DNA of 64,000 nucleotides, from assembly GCA_013397075.1 (NCBI GenBank), contig VWZS01006721.1, positions 1,131,003-1,195,002 on the forward strand, read 5' to 3'. Below are positions 34,595-48,595 of the stretch, in pieces. Source of the DNA: Rhabdornis inornatus. Taxonomy: Eukaryota > Chordata > Aves > Passeriformes > Rhabdornithidae. A program made the translations under genes and the position numbers. Under the pieces are notes generated by a model. It saw only the letters and a list, made by a program, of their open reading frames with translations. It did not search any database and was not told where the DNA came from. Positions within the stretch are counted from its first letter, which is position 1, and every line of letters starts with the position of its first letter.

Positions 34595-37500
34595 TATAAG
34601 CCAGTCTCTCCCAGCAATAGCCAAATCCAAAGTGCCAGGAAAATAATTCTCCATTAATTACATATGCTAAAACAAGGCACACAATGGTTTTGAAGGTGGA
34701 AACAAGGAAAAAGTTAAGGGACTGGTAGCAGACAAAAGAGGAAATCACTGGCTATCAACTAATCCACTAGATTACAGCTCCTCTTACTCCACAGACATCT
34801 CGCTTTGAGCTTACTCCTTGTTCAGATTTCTTTCCAATATTTCTGTTCCATTTTTAAGCCCCTCACAACACACACACTGCCAAGAGCCTATCGATTTCAG
34901 CAAAATGGTATGTAGAGCAAGAGAGGAAGGTCAGTGCTGCCAGAGCCTCAGCTTTGGGAACCTTCCAGGTAGAAGCACAACTACACCAAATTTCTTCCTG
35001 CTTGTGCTGGTCAGATTGTTAAAAGCACTGTGTTTGAACCATGTTATAAGGCCCCTCTGAAAGGGGGAAAGACAGGTCAACAGGATTGTTTAATGTGGAT
35101 TCAATAGCTACAGAAGAGAGCAACTCTGCTGGAAATGGGCCATGGTTGGGAGCTGAGTTACAGTCACCATTATTTCAGTCCCCAGAGAGCTCGACAGGCC
35201 AGAATACAAATTAAAAGATTATAAATAGCACCAAGCAAAGGGTTTTGTTACCATGTCTGAGGCAGCACCGTGCTGACCTGCATTTAGGTTTCACCACAAC
35301 TCTGAAATTCGGCTCAAGCCCCCAAGAAAAATTCAGGGAAGTGTCAGCACCACCCTAAGAATGGTCGTGACTTGGGATAATCTGCTTGTTTTTCTCTCAC
35401 AGTGCCAGCAGAGTATTTATAACTTCAACTTAAAGCCAGATGTAAATGGATGATTTTGAACAGTCTTAAGTCCTGATGTTCACAGAAAGCATTCAGAGCA
35501 GCAAATCAGAGTTCTCCAAGGGAAGAGAGAGGGCACAAAATCCCCAAATCCATAAGCACGTTCAAGCTAAGTTAAGCTTCACATCCAATTGAAGAGCTTG
35601 ACATATCCCATCAAAAGTAGAGCTTTCTTCTTTCCCTGCTTGGTGAGGAGAAGTTGCATGGAATGGGAGGAGCAAGGCAAGGAGCAGGGATTTGGGACCT
35701 TCTGAAACTCATCTATGATATGTCCTTGTATTTTGTTTATAGTCACTTTTCCAAAGAGGAGTATGTTCTAGTTTACTTATAAGCCTCAAATTGACCTCCT
35801 GATCCTTCAGAAAAATACTTGGGACCATCAAGAGAGACCTTGTTGACTGTGACTGAAAGAATTGACTTTTATTTTTGGGTTTTCCAGTTGCAAACCAAAA
35901 CGTTTTCCCTGGGATAATTCTAGCTGAATGAAGATTTCAATCCTGGCTCTGGGCCCCACTGCCCTAGGTGGCATAACATGAAGTAGCCAGAATCTTCAAC
36001 CTCAAAGAGCTCCCGATCTCCAAATAAACCAGCTGATGGCAGGACACCAAATAAACTCCAGTGACAAATCCTGCCTTCATGCAAGCACAAGTCATCAGAA
36101 TAATGCATCATTTTCATGACTGGGCTCTTCACAAGTATGGACTCATTTCAAGTATGACAAGCATCAGTGTAGCAGCTTTGAATTCATGGTCATGAACCCA
36201 CCAGTTTCCAGCAAGAGCAAGATGTCTAAAGCCTTATCAGTTTTAAGGTAAGACAAATGCTAAAAACAGACCTCTTAATGCTGTGCTTTCCAGATCAGAG
36301 TGGAAAGTTTCTGCTTTTGATATTCGCCTCCAGAGTTTTTTCAGAGGATCTGTGAAAAGTGACTGGTCTGAACAAAAGAATCCTTCACAATTATCTAGAA
36401 GCCTTTAGAAAAGGCTGATGTTAAATGTCACATTTTATGCTGCTATCTCACAGGCCTCAAGGAAGAGCAGAGTTTATGTCAGAATCAGTATTTGTTTTTC
36501 CTTCTGCAGAGAGGCACACTTCAGTGAGAAAGCTTCTCCCAGAAAGATAGATTTCTCAGGCGAGATAGCAACATGAAAAGCAGGATGTTTGGAAGATCCC
36601 TCTCTCCCTTTTAATTACAGAGTTTCAATATATCACTTGGGGTAATAAAACCAGATTATTCCACCAATATTCAAGCTGATCTGGGTTTAGCATCCAATAG
36701 CTCTCCCCAAAACCCACAGGCTTCAGAAAATCGAGCTGCTCAATGCAAGCAAAGGCTGCAGAATCTGGCTCAAAGTTAATCTTCAGAAATAGCAGCTTCT
36801 CACCTCTACAGCAATCATTTGATGGTAACACCACTATCACTGTCCTGCTCAAAAAGGTCAATCTCTGCTTAATGACACCAATGCTCTGGGAGACACCTCT
36901 ACTGTGCAAGGATTTTAAACTCCCCAGTTCTCTGGTGCTGCCACCCTCTCCTTCTCCACCACCTCCCTCCAAGGAATCTGCATTACTCCACACACCTGGA
37001 TCTGTACCTGCCCCCTCCCACCGCTGCCTTCCCACCCAGGCTGCTGATGTCTGTCTAACCTTGCTGACAGGACTCATGACTAATCCACTGGTTTGCAAAC
37101 ACAACCAGACTTGTAGCTCTTCCCACAGGCATTTACCAGCGTATTTTAGGAAACCGTTTGCACAGATGGCAGCAGGTTGCTGGAAAACCATTTAATCCTC
37201 CTCCATGTGCTTTGGAGACAGCATTATTCTTAGAGCTGGCAGCACTGCCTTGATCTGTTGTACCAAACTACAGATGTATCAGCCTCAGAATTATTAGACA
37301 GTGGCAGTTTGCTCCGAGGGGAAAAAAAAGAAAAAACCCAAAACCAAAAACGCTATAACAAACCAGAGTGAAGGCACTTTACTAAGCATTGGTCAGTATG
37401 AGCATGCACATCCCAGCAGGAATGCCCTGGAATGAGCAGATTTGGGATTACACCACAGTGGCAAAAGGTTGGTCTGCAGTGATTCCTTCCAGTCACACTT

Positions 37501-40500
37501 GCACAGACAGCAAGGAACAGAAATGATGCTTAAGGAACAGTGGTCATTTGGCTGCAGCCCATAACTGCTCCTGCAGCAGACTGTTACTGCTCATCTAGGG
37601 ACAAACCTCCTTCTGCCATCACCCCAGTTGGCTTGGGGACAAGGTAAGCCTCCTCTGCTCCCCAAACCACCCAAAATCCACATGAAGGCTGTCAGCTGGA
37701 CATCTGTGAGGCAATGGACCCCACCCAGCAGCAGGAACACGCACAGATTTCCAAAACCCAATTATTTTCTTTGGCTCAGACAACATGCCACAACATGGCT
37801 TGTGATATTTTTCCTCCCTAGGGATGTGTCTCAGCACTCCAAACCAGCAGGAGCTAATAGCAAAGTACTGATACCCATTCAAAACTGTACTGCAGCTCTT
37901 TTTCCCCTGAGGATTCACTACCCTTGTCCAAACCTACGAAATGTCCCATAACCAAAGCAAAAAACAGTAAATCTCCTTCCAAGGAGGACATTCACCTGCA
38001 AAACCTCTTTCAACATCCCAAATTCAGAGACACAGAGTAAGTGTTGGAGGTATTTCAAATTTACTTAACCCACTTTTAAGAAGTACAGCCTGTTCAACAC
38101 TGCAAAAAACATTTCTTTCAAGAGGATCCTTAAGTCATCTGTCTGAGATGCTACACCTGGGCCAAGCCACCTGCAGCAGTGTGCCATGAAAAGATGAGAC
38201 GATCAAAAAGCAACAGCATAAGGAAGTAGTTATGACAGAACAAAAAGTCACGGCACGAACCCTGGACATGTCTTAATTGCCATCTGGAAACAGCATTTTT
38301 TTTTTTTTCTTTTTCTTCAGATTTAACCAAACAGCCTTCCTGCCCTAAAAGCCAGAGGGCCCAGCCTAGACAAAAACATGCACTGGGCACTCAGCTGACT
38401 CACACCCTCTAGCTAGGGAAGTACCTGTATATGAGAGCACATCTGGCTGAGCTTCCTTCAGCCAAAAAATATTTGCAAATTTAAATGAAATTACAGAAAA
38501 AAAAAATCCAACAAAGAGAAGAGAGGGGAAATGGAGCAAAGGCTGCATTAAAAGTATCATATTAGAAGACAGGCTTTTTGTCTCCAGTCAGACCCGTACT
38601 ATTCACTATTCATATCTGGAAGAGTATCCAGTGATAGCAGAGGATTTAGAATAGGGTCTATATATTGGAGTGATTTTGTTAGCTTTCGAAGCAAAAAAAA
38701 AACCACACATAACTTGTTTCAATTTCCAGGTTTTAAATAAGATAAACCCCGTACTTCCAAAAATGCAGGAGCCTCAAGGCACAGACATATTTCTGTCAGA
38801 GGTGCAACTAACATGTCTGCATACCTGCAGGATGCTTAATCAGCCTGACTCATGTGCCAGAAATTGTGACAAGGGAGTCTTGTCCTGCCACAGCTTCACT
38901 GCTATTGCTGCCATGATAAACTTGATGAAAAGTGGGTCTCACACTACAATTACAATTCACAGTACTAGTATGTTTGTATTTCACAGACTTTCGATATGCT
39001 TTAAGCTGATACAGAATAAATCTTCCTAACTGATCCCAACTTTAAAAGATGTTTAAATGATGGAGAACTACTTTTTTTTCAACTACTTTTAGTGGAGCTA
39101 CCAGTCCTGACAGGCATGCAGCCACAAACTGAAAGTGTGAGGGTTTTTGTCTGCTCTGAAGGCAGACAGCAGATTCTCTCCTGATGCGCCTGCAGCCACT
39201 GCTATTCTCTGCTCAGAGCTCACCTTCCTGTGTTGGCTCAAGAGCTACAATGCCCCTTGGGACTAGAGTACTGGCAAAGTTGACAACCCAGCCAAGTGCC
39301 ACCGAAGAGATATAAAGAGGAGATTTTTATAACCCATACGACACAAACCCACAAAAGTTCGTGTTAAATAAAAGAAGAAATAAAAAAACTTCAGGCTGGT
39401 TCCTAGATTACCTAGGCAGCATCCAGCAAGATACTTCACGTACCTTAGTGATGCATCATTGGAAGCTAATTATCTTCTGCAATTTCCTGCCTTCTTAGCA
39501 TCAAAAAGCATTTCACTTTGGGCTAAAAATGTGACATTGTACTGTAGATGTCAATCTCCTTGCTGAATAGTTAGTGGTGGCAAATCTTACAGTACCACCT
39601 TGTACCCCTGCTCTCACACAGTACCTCAGACCTCAGGCTCACTTCTTCTGCTGTGCCACCTATTTTTTAATGGAAGGTTCTCACATTTTTCTCTTGTCAC
39701 TATTTGATGCACACCCAGGTCACAAAGATTAATCTGATCATTTGATTTTCATGATTAATTATCTCCTGATAAGCAGCTTTTTCCTCCACCTTCCATGAGA
39801 GCAGTTATTGCCCAGCTCTGCCCTTAATTCATCACATCAAATTAGATCTCTTTTGTCAAAAGAAACTCTGACAAGTTGAGAGTACATTCAGAAATGAGCA
39901 CTGCCTTGCTGCACATCAGCTAAGCTTAGGGACAGCAGAGATGGAGAACTGACAGTCTGTCTTGAAATTAGCTCCAGAGTCAGCCCATGGCTACAGGAAG
40001 ACATCTCCTGCTACAAGAAGAGAAGCTCACATTAGCTGGGTGTCCTGAGTCCCTTCCTCTGGCAGTGGTGAAAGGGTGATGAAAAGAAACAAATGCAACC
40101 ACCTGCTCTCTAAAAAGAGAAAGTCCTCTTCTTTCTCTTTCCACCTTCCCTGCTTCAGAGCCTAAAAGAGATGCTGCTTCCAATACCACCTCACTGTGCC
40201 ATGCCTTCAAAGTGCCACTGAACCCTTGCTCTGGTGACAAAAGAAGAAATTGCCAGCAGGGATTATAGTGCAGACAGGAGTGGCCACAAACAACCTAATT
40301 TTCCCCAGAGTCAGGCTGTGTATGCTTTTTGTTGTTCAGAGCCATCTGCAAGAAACTGGATATTTGCAAATAAAAGGAGATTAGGACAAGACATTAATCC
40401 AGCATCTGCTGCTCATTCATGCTGTCCCCTGAAAGAGAGCCCAGATACAACATTTAAATCATAACACTCAGTTCTGAGCTGCTGGCAAATTAAAAAAAAA

Positions 40501-43500
40501 AAGAAAGAAATTAATAGGCACACAAAGTTGTAGTATTAGTTTTTATATCAACTAAGTCCTAGGAGGGCAGAAACACGTGGAGCTGTTAAGAAAACAAAGT
40601 GAGATTCCTCTGGGGGAAGGACAGCTTTCCCTTGGCTGTGCCCACCACCCACGCACCAAGCCCAAGCAGAGAAGACACAATTGTCCAGGAACAGGGTGGA
40701 AGCAGAAATAGCAACAGCTTGTCCAGAAACCCCTGTTCTTAGAAAGGCCTCACTTCTTGAAGCCTACCAAAATAGCACAACAGGGCTATTGCTCCCAGGG
40801 TTGGATGGCAAAGACTTCTGCTACCCATGGGAATTGTTTCCACTGTTGGATGGAAGGGTGCAGCAGAAAATCATCCACACCTTCACAAAGAGCTCTGCTC
40901 TGTGACCACTACACAAGAGAGCAAGGGCATCAACCCAGCAAGCTCACTTCTATTTTTTATTTGTTTTCTTCATATTCACAGTAACTATGCAGCTGTCAGT
41001 GCTGCTTTTCTGAGACAGAGAATAAGAAAAAAAAAGACAAAAAATAATTTAAGCTTGGGGGAAAACATCCAGTTCAGAAACACAGATGAAAAGCATTTCA
41101 TCTCTGCATATTGTCTGTTTTTCTACCAGCAGCCACTTTTCACAGAGGGTTTTGCCTGACAGAGCTGATAACCGCTCACCGCTGCTCAGATTTTGGGTTT
41201 GATACCTTTCAGATGTAGCTGGCGCATTTGGCGTTCAAAGGCATCGCACACGTGGCACCACCTGCATCCTATGCCTTGGGAATCCAGAGCACATTTCACA
41301 TTACAAACACTGACTGTCTACCACTGCCATCTGATGCTTTCTATTCAGCTTTTTTTTCAGCTTAATTTCATTTACTTTAAGATGGAAAAGAGATGGTTCA
41401 TTAGAGGCACTTCCCACAGCCTACTTAAAAGCACTGATGAGCTGACACACATTTTCATAGGTTCAGGTTTCATAGCTTTACCTCAAGTTGCAGCTTTTTA
41501 GCAGACAGCAACAAGCCAGCCCAGTAAGAGCTGCCTTACAATGCCTATCCCTACCCACAGCACCTCTGCAACCTGGAGTATTTCTACCTTACTAGTTCAG
41601 GAGCATCCTGTGCTCAGCAAGCCAAACCTTCCTGCCACCTGCATTCATTTCAGTCACATCTGGAAAAAAAAAAATCAAATTTGTTTTCCAGGGAAAAATT
41701 TGGGTCAAATTTCAGACAAGAAACCTGGACAGTTAGGAAAGACACTGAGGCAGTACCCTTAGAGGAAACACTCCTTAGTCATTTCTGGAAGAGACTTGGG
41801 GGGGTTTTAAGAACATGAGTTTCAAATACATGGAAGAGCTGATAGCTGGTGTTGGTCAATCCCCCCCGCCATACACCAGTTAGGGGAAAGGGACAGAGAC
41901 ACAGCCTAATGAGGTGGCCAGCTGGTGACACACAGCGGGGAGACATGCAGGAAAGTCACAGGAGCAGCTTGGGAGCAGTAGGTAGCTTACTCCAGCCTCA
42001 CATGGCCACCTCCTCTGAGATGACCACTGAGGTGAGTTGGCTGCAATTCCTGGAAGAATTGCTCTCCATGACACACAGTCATTTCCCGCCTCCCTCTTCC
42101 AGTTCTGTGAAACCAACTTAAGCATCACTCCCCACCCAAGCAACCCTTTGGCATCCAAGTGGCAGTAAAGCCACCCTTGCATTGTCACGCCATTAGTTTA
42201 AATCAGTGTTACAGCCAGTTCCCCAATCAATGAAATGCAGAAACATGACTGCAGGAAGGAATTAGCAGCTGTAATCCCATGATTACATAAATCCCTTTGG
42301 TCAATCAGTTATTAATGGCTGTTATATTTATTGGGGTTTATAGCAGACCTACAAACCTGAGCCATTAGAAGTAGACACCAAAAAGGACACTGTAAAAAAG
42401 CTGTTTGATTACTGACTCCTCACAGCAAGTGCTGACAGAATACAAATTTGGCTTGCTCTCCCTCCTGTTAGCGAGCCTGCTAATGAGCTTGCCAATTAAG
42501 AGCCAATCTGAAGACCTTGGAGGGAAGCTGTCAAGAACATGAACTCCCATGCCTCTGAGGAACAGCTGCAGGACTTGTGTCAAGGGCCACCTTCAGCACT
42601 TCTTGCTGATGCCTTTATCTCCCACAGCTCATCCCCCTCACCCAGGAAATACAAACACTTGTCACACATGCNTGCTCCTGATCATTGCAGAGGTTTTACT
42701 AGGTCAAATGCTAGAACTACTGTGAAAGTACAAAAGCCTCTAAAATAATAATAATAACGAAAAGAGTCACTAATTACACATCATAATGTCTATCTAATTA
42801 TATTGGGATGCATTTTGTATTTTTGCACATGTGTATTTCTATTTAAGGAATCAAGGACAGCTTGAGCAAGAGAATTTGGGCTCTTAGCTCCCTTTGGATA
42901 TTTTTGTGCATGTTCCTCCCCTCATAAGCAATTAACTTAATACAGTTAATGAAAGGAAAGGCAAATGCATAAATCCTGCACCAGTCCAAAATCTCTGGAA
43001 ACAAATCTTTTTGACTATCAGCAGCAGGGACACATATGATCCACTTCAGTCACAGCAATGCAACAGGACAGGGTGCAAACATGCAAGGGCTGCAAGTATC
43101 TCACACATCAGTCAAATCTTTTTTTCCAGTACACTCATTTGATCGTCTTGGCCTGCCATTTAAGCAGACAATGTAATTTCAGAACCACTCAATGCTGCAT
43201 TTCTTTGTATTTTTCTTCCTGCGTAGTCCATGAATGGGTAACTAATAGTGGCATTGCCAACAGAGAGCTGTGACCAACACACTTTCCCCCCTCGAAGCTG
43301 AGCAGGACTCCTGGCCCAGGTTTTCTTCTGTATTTTTCCATCCCCCATTTAATTCATCACACCACACGATGAGTAACCCTCTGGAAATAACCTTTAGCAG
43401 AAAGCTCTGTTACCTAAATAAAGAAATGCCATAGTTTCTCTGAAACTGTATCATTCTGCTGAAACTAATTATGAGAAAGCTGGTGCTTAATGAAAGTTTG

Positions 43501-43859
43501 CTTTAATATGACTTATACTATTCATAAGTTTGCTTTGGACAGCATCCAGGTTTTTTAAATTAAATATTAGCAGTCTGTTAGCCTATCAAACAAACCTAAG
43601 CATGTCAAGTTAGTATTTTAATAGTGTTTTTTCTTCTCCTCCCAGCCTAGGTTTGGCTTCCTAATTGACTTGCTGCTTTAAAGTCAGTAAACTCTGAGTC
43701 TGAGAAGAAGATGTCACACTTTAATGGTTTAGGAGTGCATGCTATGTCTGGGTGATTGATAGATCAAGTGTGTGCTGAGGGATGCCACAACGTTTCTTTC
43801 ATCATTTTGGCTTCTCAGGAGGCTAAGAACTGGACTATCACTAAACTTCTTTGCTGCTA
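34595..43859. other. Long unique stretch, no gene seen
   Basis: About 9.3 kb with no recognised gene, RNA or interspersed repeat. Opposed frames of 188 codons (36625-37191, minus) and 150 codons (36743-37195, plus) cover the same DNA, and neither shows a domain. T13 lies at 38296-38308. Homeodomain-like words cluster at 39725-39765 (GATTAATCT and GATTAATTATC). There is one ambiguous base at 42672. AT-rich 42180-42340 and 42740-42960 look like possible non-coding elements only by texture. Confidence 0.5.
42672..42672. other. Ambiguous base (n)
   Basis: A single n interrupts otherwise normal sequence ('cacatgcntgctcctg'). It marks an unresolved base in the assembly. Confidence 0.99.
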
Positions 43860-44680
43860 GGAACAACAATAAAATTCTCATTCATTATAAATGTAAAATC
43901 CACCTCGGCATCCTGAAGGGCTGTTATTGAGCTGACATTACTGTGTGAGCACCGAGCAAGGTGTACATGAGCATTTATCACCTAGGATGCACCTGAATCC
44001 ACGCACCAGGCATGCTGGGCTCTCTCTGGCTCATTACATTCCTTTCCTGGTTATTGCCAGCCCCAACCTGTTTGGTGAATGAGCTATGGAAGAGCTGTAC
44101 AGACACTGCAGCAAAAGGTCCTTCAGAAACACAGGCGATAAATGGGGTAACGTTCACAGGTGACTGGTAAAGAAAGACCGAGGCATTAATCGAGGGCTGC
44201 ACATCTGACAAAAGGCACAAATATAGATGGAGAGCCCTTATTAAAGCAATATTAAGCAATTTTCAGAGTGCTTTTCAACTGCAATCTTTTACTTTCAGTC
44301 CTGCCTAATCAAGTAAAGGACTGCAACATCTCTGATCTCAAGATGAGGGCTGAAAGGCAGAAAAGGCTTCCAAATAATGTGTGTGCTCTGCAAAGTGACT
44401 AATACAGACCATACACATATTTGCACACCTCCATCAAATTTTCTAGTGCAAGAACAAGTATTTCTGACTGCAGGCCCTGCCAGGGGGATGTGAAAGTCAG
44501 GCAGGTTCTCTAAAGCGCTGACATCACACTTATTAAATGTTTTACATATAAAGCTTAGTTAACAAATCCGCTGACAACGCACGAGCTGGAATAAAAGCCT
44601 GCCCCCTCCCCAGAGCAGGGCTGCTCTCCCAGATTAAAGGAGAGCAGAAAGGTATTGAAACTCACTGAGGTCAGGTAAGT
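43860..44680. promoter_or_regulatory. CpG-retaining block, candidate regulatory element with TATA-like and splice-donor-like sites
   Basis: In a CpG-poor window this block keeps 11 CpGs: seven between 43906 and 44192 and four between 44516 and 44583. It contains TAAT-core words such as 'gaggcattaatcgaggg' and no repeat or convincing frame. At its right end 'ggaataaaagcctgc' (44588-44602) is TATA-like, and CAG|GTAAGT at 44672-44680 is a perfect splice-donor consensus on the plus strand. A short first exon between them is therefore conceivable. These are motif-level observations. Retained CpGs can mark hypomethylated or constrained DNA, but neither has been measured here. Confidence 0.25.
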
Positions 44681-46066
44681 GGGCTGGCACAAATGTGGGT
44701 GCCATTAGAGCAAATCTGCCCAGTGTATCCCAGAAAGGGAGGACTGCAAGAAATCTCCCAGGATGCCGAGTCCAATTCGGTCAAGCATAAGCAGTCAGAG
44801 GAAGAATGGGGCAGGAGGGATCAAGAGCACTGCCAATACCCTCCCAGCCCTGAAATAGTAGAGGATTTGTTAAATCCCAGGGAGCAGCTCTGGCTGTATT
44901 TGGCAAAGGAAGATAAAGCAAAGCCCTGGCAAGTCTGGAGAGAGTTGTAGTTCCCTTCCTCTCCCCACATCTGGGAACACGACTCAAGGTAACAAGCAGG
45001 GCTGAGCAGTCAGGTACCCCAACCTTTTTGTACTCTATCAAGGAACCACAGGCTTACCCACAGCTGAGGCACCAGGGGTTTCAGCAGGACCCAACTTGCA
45101 CTTCGGTCCCTGCAGAGCCTCTGCTTCTCATGTTGGTCAGGCATTTGTCTTCACTCCTCGTCCCCACAGCTCATTCAAAGTCCCTTGCAAACTTAAATAG
45201 GGTTGCTGGGTACTTGATCCAATGAAATCCTTCCTGCCCTGCCTCAAATGAACCTGTTTCATTGCAGTAGCTATATCTTTTTCCCTCTTTTTTTTCTCCC
45301 CATGCTATCCATTAAAAAAGAAAAGGTGCTGTGCTTTATCCAGTCTCGTGCTGACTGCATTACATACCAGCAGCAAGGTGGACTCACAGGCACCAGCTGT
45401 GACTTCTCCTCTGCTCTCCACACTTCTGACTTGCACCAACACTCTTGTGTATCTTTGCATTTTAGGCATACCTCTGAGACTGCTCATTTATCTAGAAATC
45501 ATCCTCACCATAATGACAAGCCAGGAATGCCATTTTTCCTCCCTTGCTCTACAGAGAGGCAGAGAAAATGCGGCAGTGGTAACACTGAATAGGCAGGGAC
45601 ATGCCTCAACTTGGCTTTAGGAAGAGTCAAGCCTGAGGCCACCCAAAAGCACAGTCCCCCCTCTCACTTGGGGGCTGGGGAGATCAATCCCACCTGTGCC
45701 CACACTGCAGTACTGATGACATTTCACTGGACCACCTGCAAGTACAGCAGGGATTCAGCCACATCCAGGGGGACCTTTCCTGCCTGGCCATGCTCAGGGC
45801 CATTTGCAGGACAGTTGCATTTTTCTTTGTTCCCCATCTCTTTTCTTCAAACCTTCCTGGCTTTGCCTTCCTTCCCCCTCCCATGCTCTGGCAGGGATGC
45901 TGAATGCTGATGAGACAATACTTGATACATCTTCAAGCACTTATTTTCGGGCAATTAACTTGGCATCATAGAAGCACTTAAGAAACCTGGCTTTCCGGAG
46001 TGGGAGACAACTGACTAAAAAGCTAAGCAAAGTAGTAAATTATTGTCAAATGACTAAAAAAGAACA

Positions 46067-46093
46067 GGGAAGGGGGGAGGGAGGGCAAGGGGG
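46067..46093 (+). other. G-quadruplex motif
   Basis: Five runs of at least three G lie within 27 bases: GGG-AA-G6-A-GGG-A-GGG-CAA-G5. Loops of one to three bases meet the usual G3+N1-7 rule for an intramolecular quadruplex on the plus strand. No gene or promoter was recognised beside it. Confidence 0.8.
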
Positions 46094-48560
46094 AAGAAAC
46101 CACTGCTTTGATAGAAAATGCTTGCTGCTGTCAGGCCAAATCTGAGATCTGACAAAAAAAAGCCAATCTAACAGTTTCAGCAACCATTAGTGTGAGTCCA
46201 ATACTGGCCACTATCAATTGTGTCTAAAACAATTGAGTTTTGCCATTCAAGGCTGGATGCTTTCTCTTCTGACACCTCCTGATTGTATGTCATCAATTCA
46301 TCCTTGGAAAAATTAGCCCAGGCAAAACATCTATCTATTTAGATAGAGCACATTACTCTAATGTTCCAAAGGCTTACCAATCACCATGAGGTCTTTCATC
46401 ACTAACTGTGCCTTCTATAATAATTCTTTTCTACATTCAGAAGCAATAACTTATCCATTATCAACATTTTACTTATTTACCTGGTCTTGAATTCAATTCA
46501 GGGGAGACAGAACCAAAAACCATTAATTTAATTTTTCATAAGCCAGAAATTTCCAAGTTTTCCTTTGTGGTGTTATTTTCCTGTCCCCAAAATGACACTT
46601 CAAAGATGCATTTGCCTTTCATCCCTTAGATGCCAACATCAGGAATGGGGCATGAAAAAAGCCAGTCTGGCACTTCCTGAGCAGTCCCTCTGCTGGGCAC
46701 CTGAATGTTCCCTCACTTTCCCTACTTGGGTTTGGGAACAGTGGGGACTTTTTGTAGATCAGAAGCATGTTGATTTTGCAGACACAGCTTCAGGTTTAAA
46801 GTGAATAATAAATATCAGTCTTCCCATGCATAGTTTACAGCTGCCTTCTACATTTAAAAATATTTTCCACTTCGTAGTTTATCCTACTGGCTATTCCAGC
46901 TACTTTCCCACCCTGTGTACTGCTGCTACCAGAGAGCAATATCCTGGAGCTGGAACTCCAGTGGAACACACTGCTCTGCAGGCACAGGGGCTGGGGCTGC
47001 TTTCAGGAACTAATGGGGAGAACGTAGGGACAGGCAAATAGGGCAGTAATTTCCACTATTCCCCATGCTTTCAAAACCCAAAATAAAAATATTTCCTTTT
47101 GCCTCACTAAATTGACATAATGATGTAGAACACCAGCATATGAAAATCCACAAGGTGCATACAGAAAAACCTGACCTGCCACACTTCTATCTGCCAACTC
47201 ACACAAAGCAGCAGAGATCTCAGACACCCAGACTTATTCCCATTAAATATTCAGTGTTATAAATCAAGCCCTCCCACCTTATATAAACACATCGCAGCTC
47301 TTGCACAATAACATCCTGCTTGCATACATTTACATTATTCCCTCAAATGAAAAAAAAATTATTCCATGAAACATTATCTGTGCAATCCTCTTAAAAGAGT
47401 TTAAAGGAAAGAGAACCTAAAATAGAGGCAGACAATGCCCTCAAGAGGAAGTACCTTTAAGGCAGATAGTTGAGGTGGGACATACAGCATTTCCAGGGCT
47501 CAGGCACAAACTTGAAGTCACAACCCTCTATGTAACGTACAGCAAGCCCAAAGTCAGGACATGCAAGAGATGGAGAACAAGCCAAACAGCTCTTCTTTCC
47601 CAACTTAGATGTTTCTTTCTACAAATAAACACTCTACTATCACCTGGTATGAGCTTGTGCCACTGCAGAGACACAACAGGGAAAAAAAAAAAAGGAAAAG
47701 GAAAAGTACCTGGCTTGTTGTTTTCACCAATAAATTAATTTTATGGGTAACACGAACACTGAGATCAAGGCTGAATTATCAGCTGCACACTAAGTAGACG
47801 AACAATGTTCAGGAGGCACTATTACACCCTTCACCTTCCTCTTGCAGCTCCAGCCCTATCATATAACACCTGGGTGCTTCAAGAGCACCAAACCATGACA
47901 TGGACCACTGCAGTCCTGCTTCCCAGGGTACCCAACACACCAATTCTGCTGCCGTGAAACACTTTGTAACTACAACAGGTTGGTTAGGTTTTATCCATCA
48001 GTTTTAAATGCTGCAAAATAAAAATTACGTGCTCTCCTGGACTTCCCTCACACTTGAGGGCATGTTCTCATCTTTTTGTTTAACTGGGAACACCACACAT
48101 TTCAGCCCCAAGAGCATCAAGAGGAAGCCACAAAGCTACTTTTAGGCATTTGTTATCTCTTGATTCACATAGCCAACCTAGGCTTCCATTGTCTTCAAAC
48201 ACCACATACAGTGGATGCCTAGCCCAGAGCACCACGACGGGAGAGCCATTTAGCCACAGCCCTCCATGTGCTTTCCCACACTCAAGCAATCCAGGGACTT
48301 GAAATTCAGCAACACAGTTCTGCATGGAGGTCTTTCCAAAACTAACTGTCTTCATTAGCACCAACCCAGCTGCAAAAATATTAGTCAAGGCTGCATTAAT
48401 GCCAAATGGGCCCTGCAAGCACGCAGGTTTTGTTAAGAGAACCGGAGATACTTGAAAGGTAGGGTGGGCTTTTCCCTCTGCTGTTCTGGTTTTCTTTTTT
48501 CCATCCTCCCCTCTAAGTTCAAAAGCTGGCAGCAATTTACAACGAATTACTGCATAGAAG

Positions 48561-48595
48561 GTATGCACATACATATGTGTGTGCGCACACACGTA
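48561..48595. repeat. 35-nt alternating purine/pyrimidine run with 16-bp palindrome
   Basis: Purine and pyrimidine alternate without interruption for 35 bases. The centre, 'gtgtgtgcgcacacac' at 48577-48592, is a perfect 16-bp palindrome. Such GT/CG alternation is the classic Z-DNA-forming sequence and can also extrude as a small hairpin. Confidence 0.9.

Noticed and set aside
34365..34748. 127-codon minus frame rich in Phe and Gly and plus frames rich in Lys and Pro
   Set aside because: Direct translation of the A/C-only simple tract, which cannot contain stop codons within itself in most registers.
36625..37195. Opposed frames of 188 and 150 codons
   Set aside because: They cover the same DNA on opposite strands, have no domain and no splice-site support; at most one could be real and neither looks so.
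44693..44950. 85-codon charged frame after the donor-like site at 44675
   Set aside because: It would be intronic if the donor is used, and no family similarity was seen.
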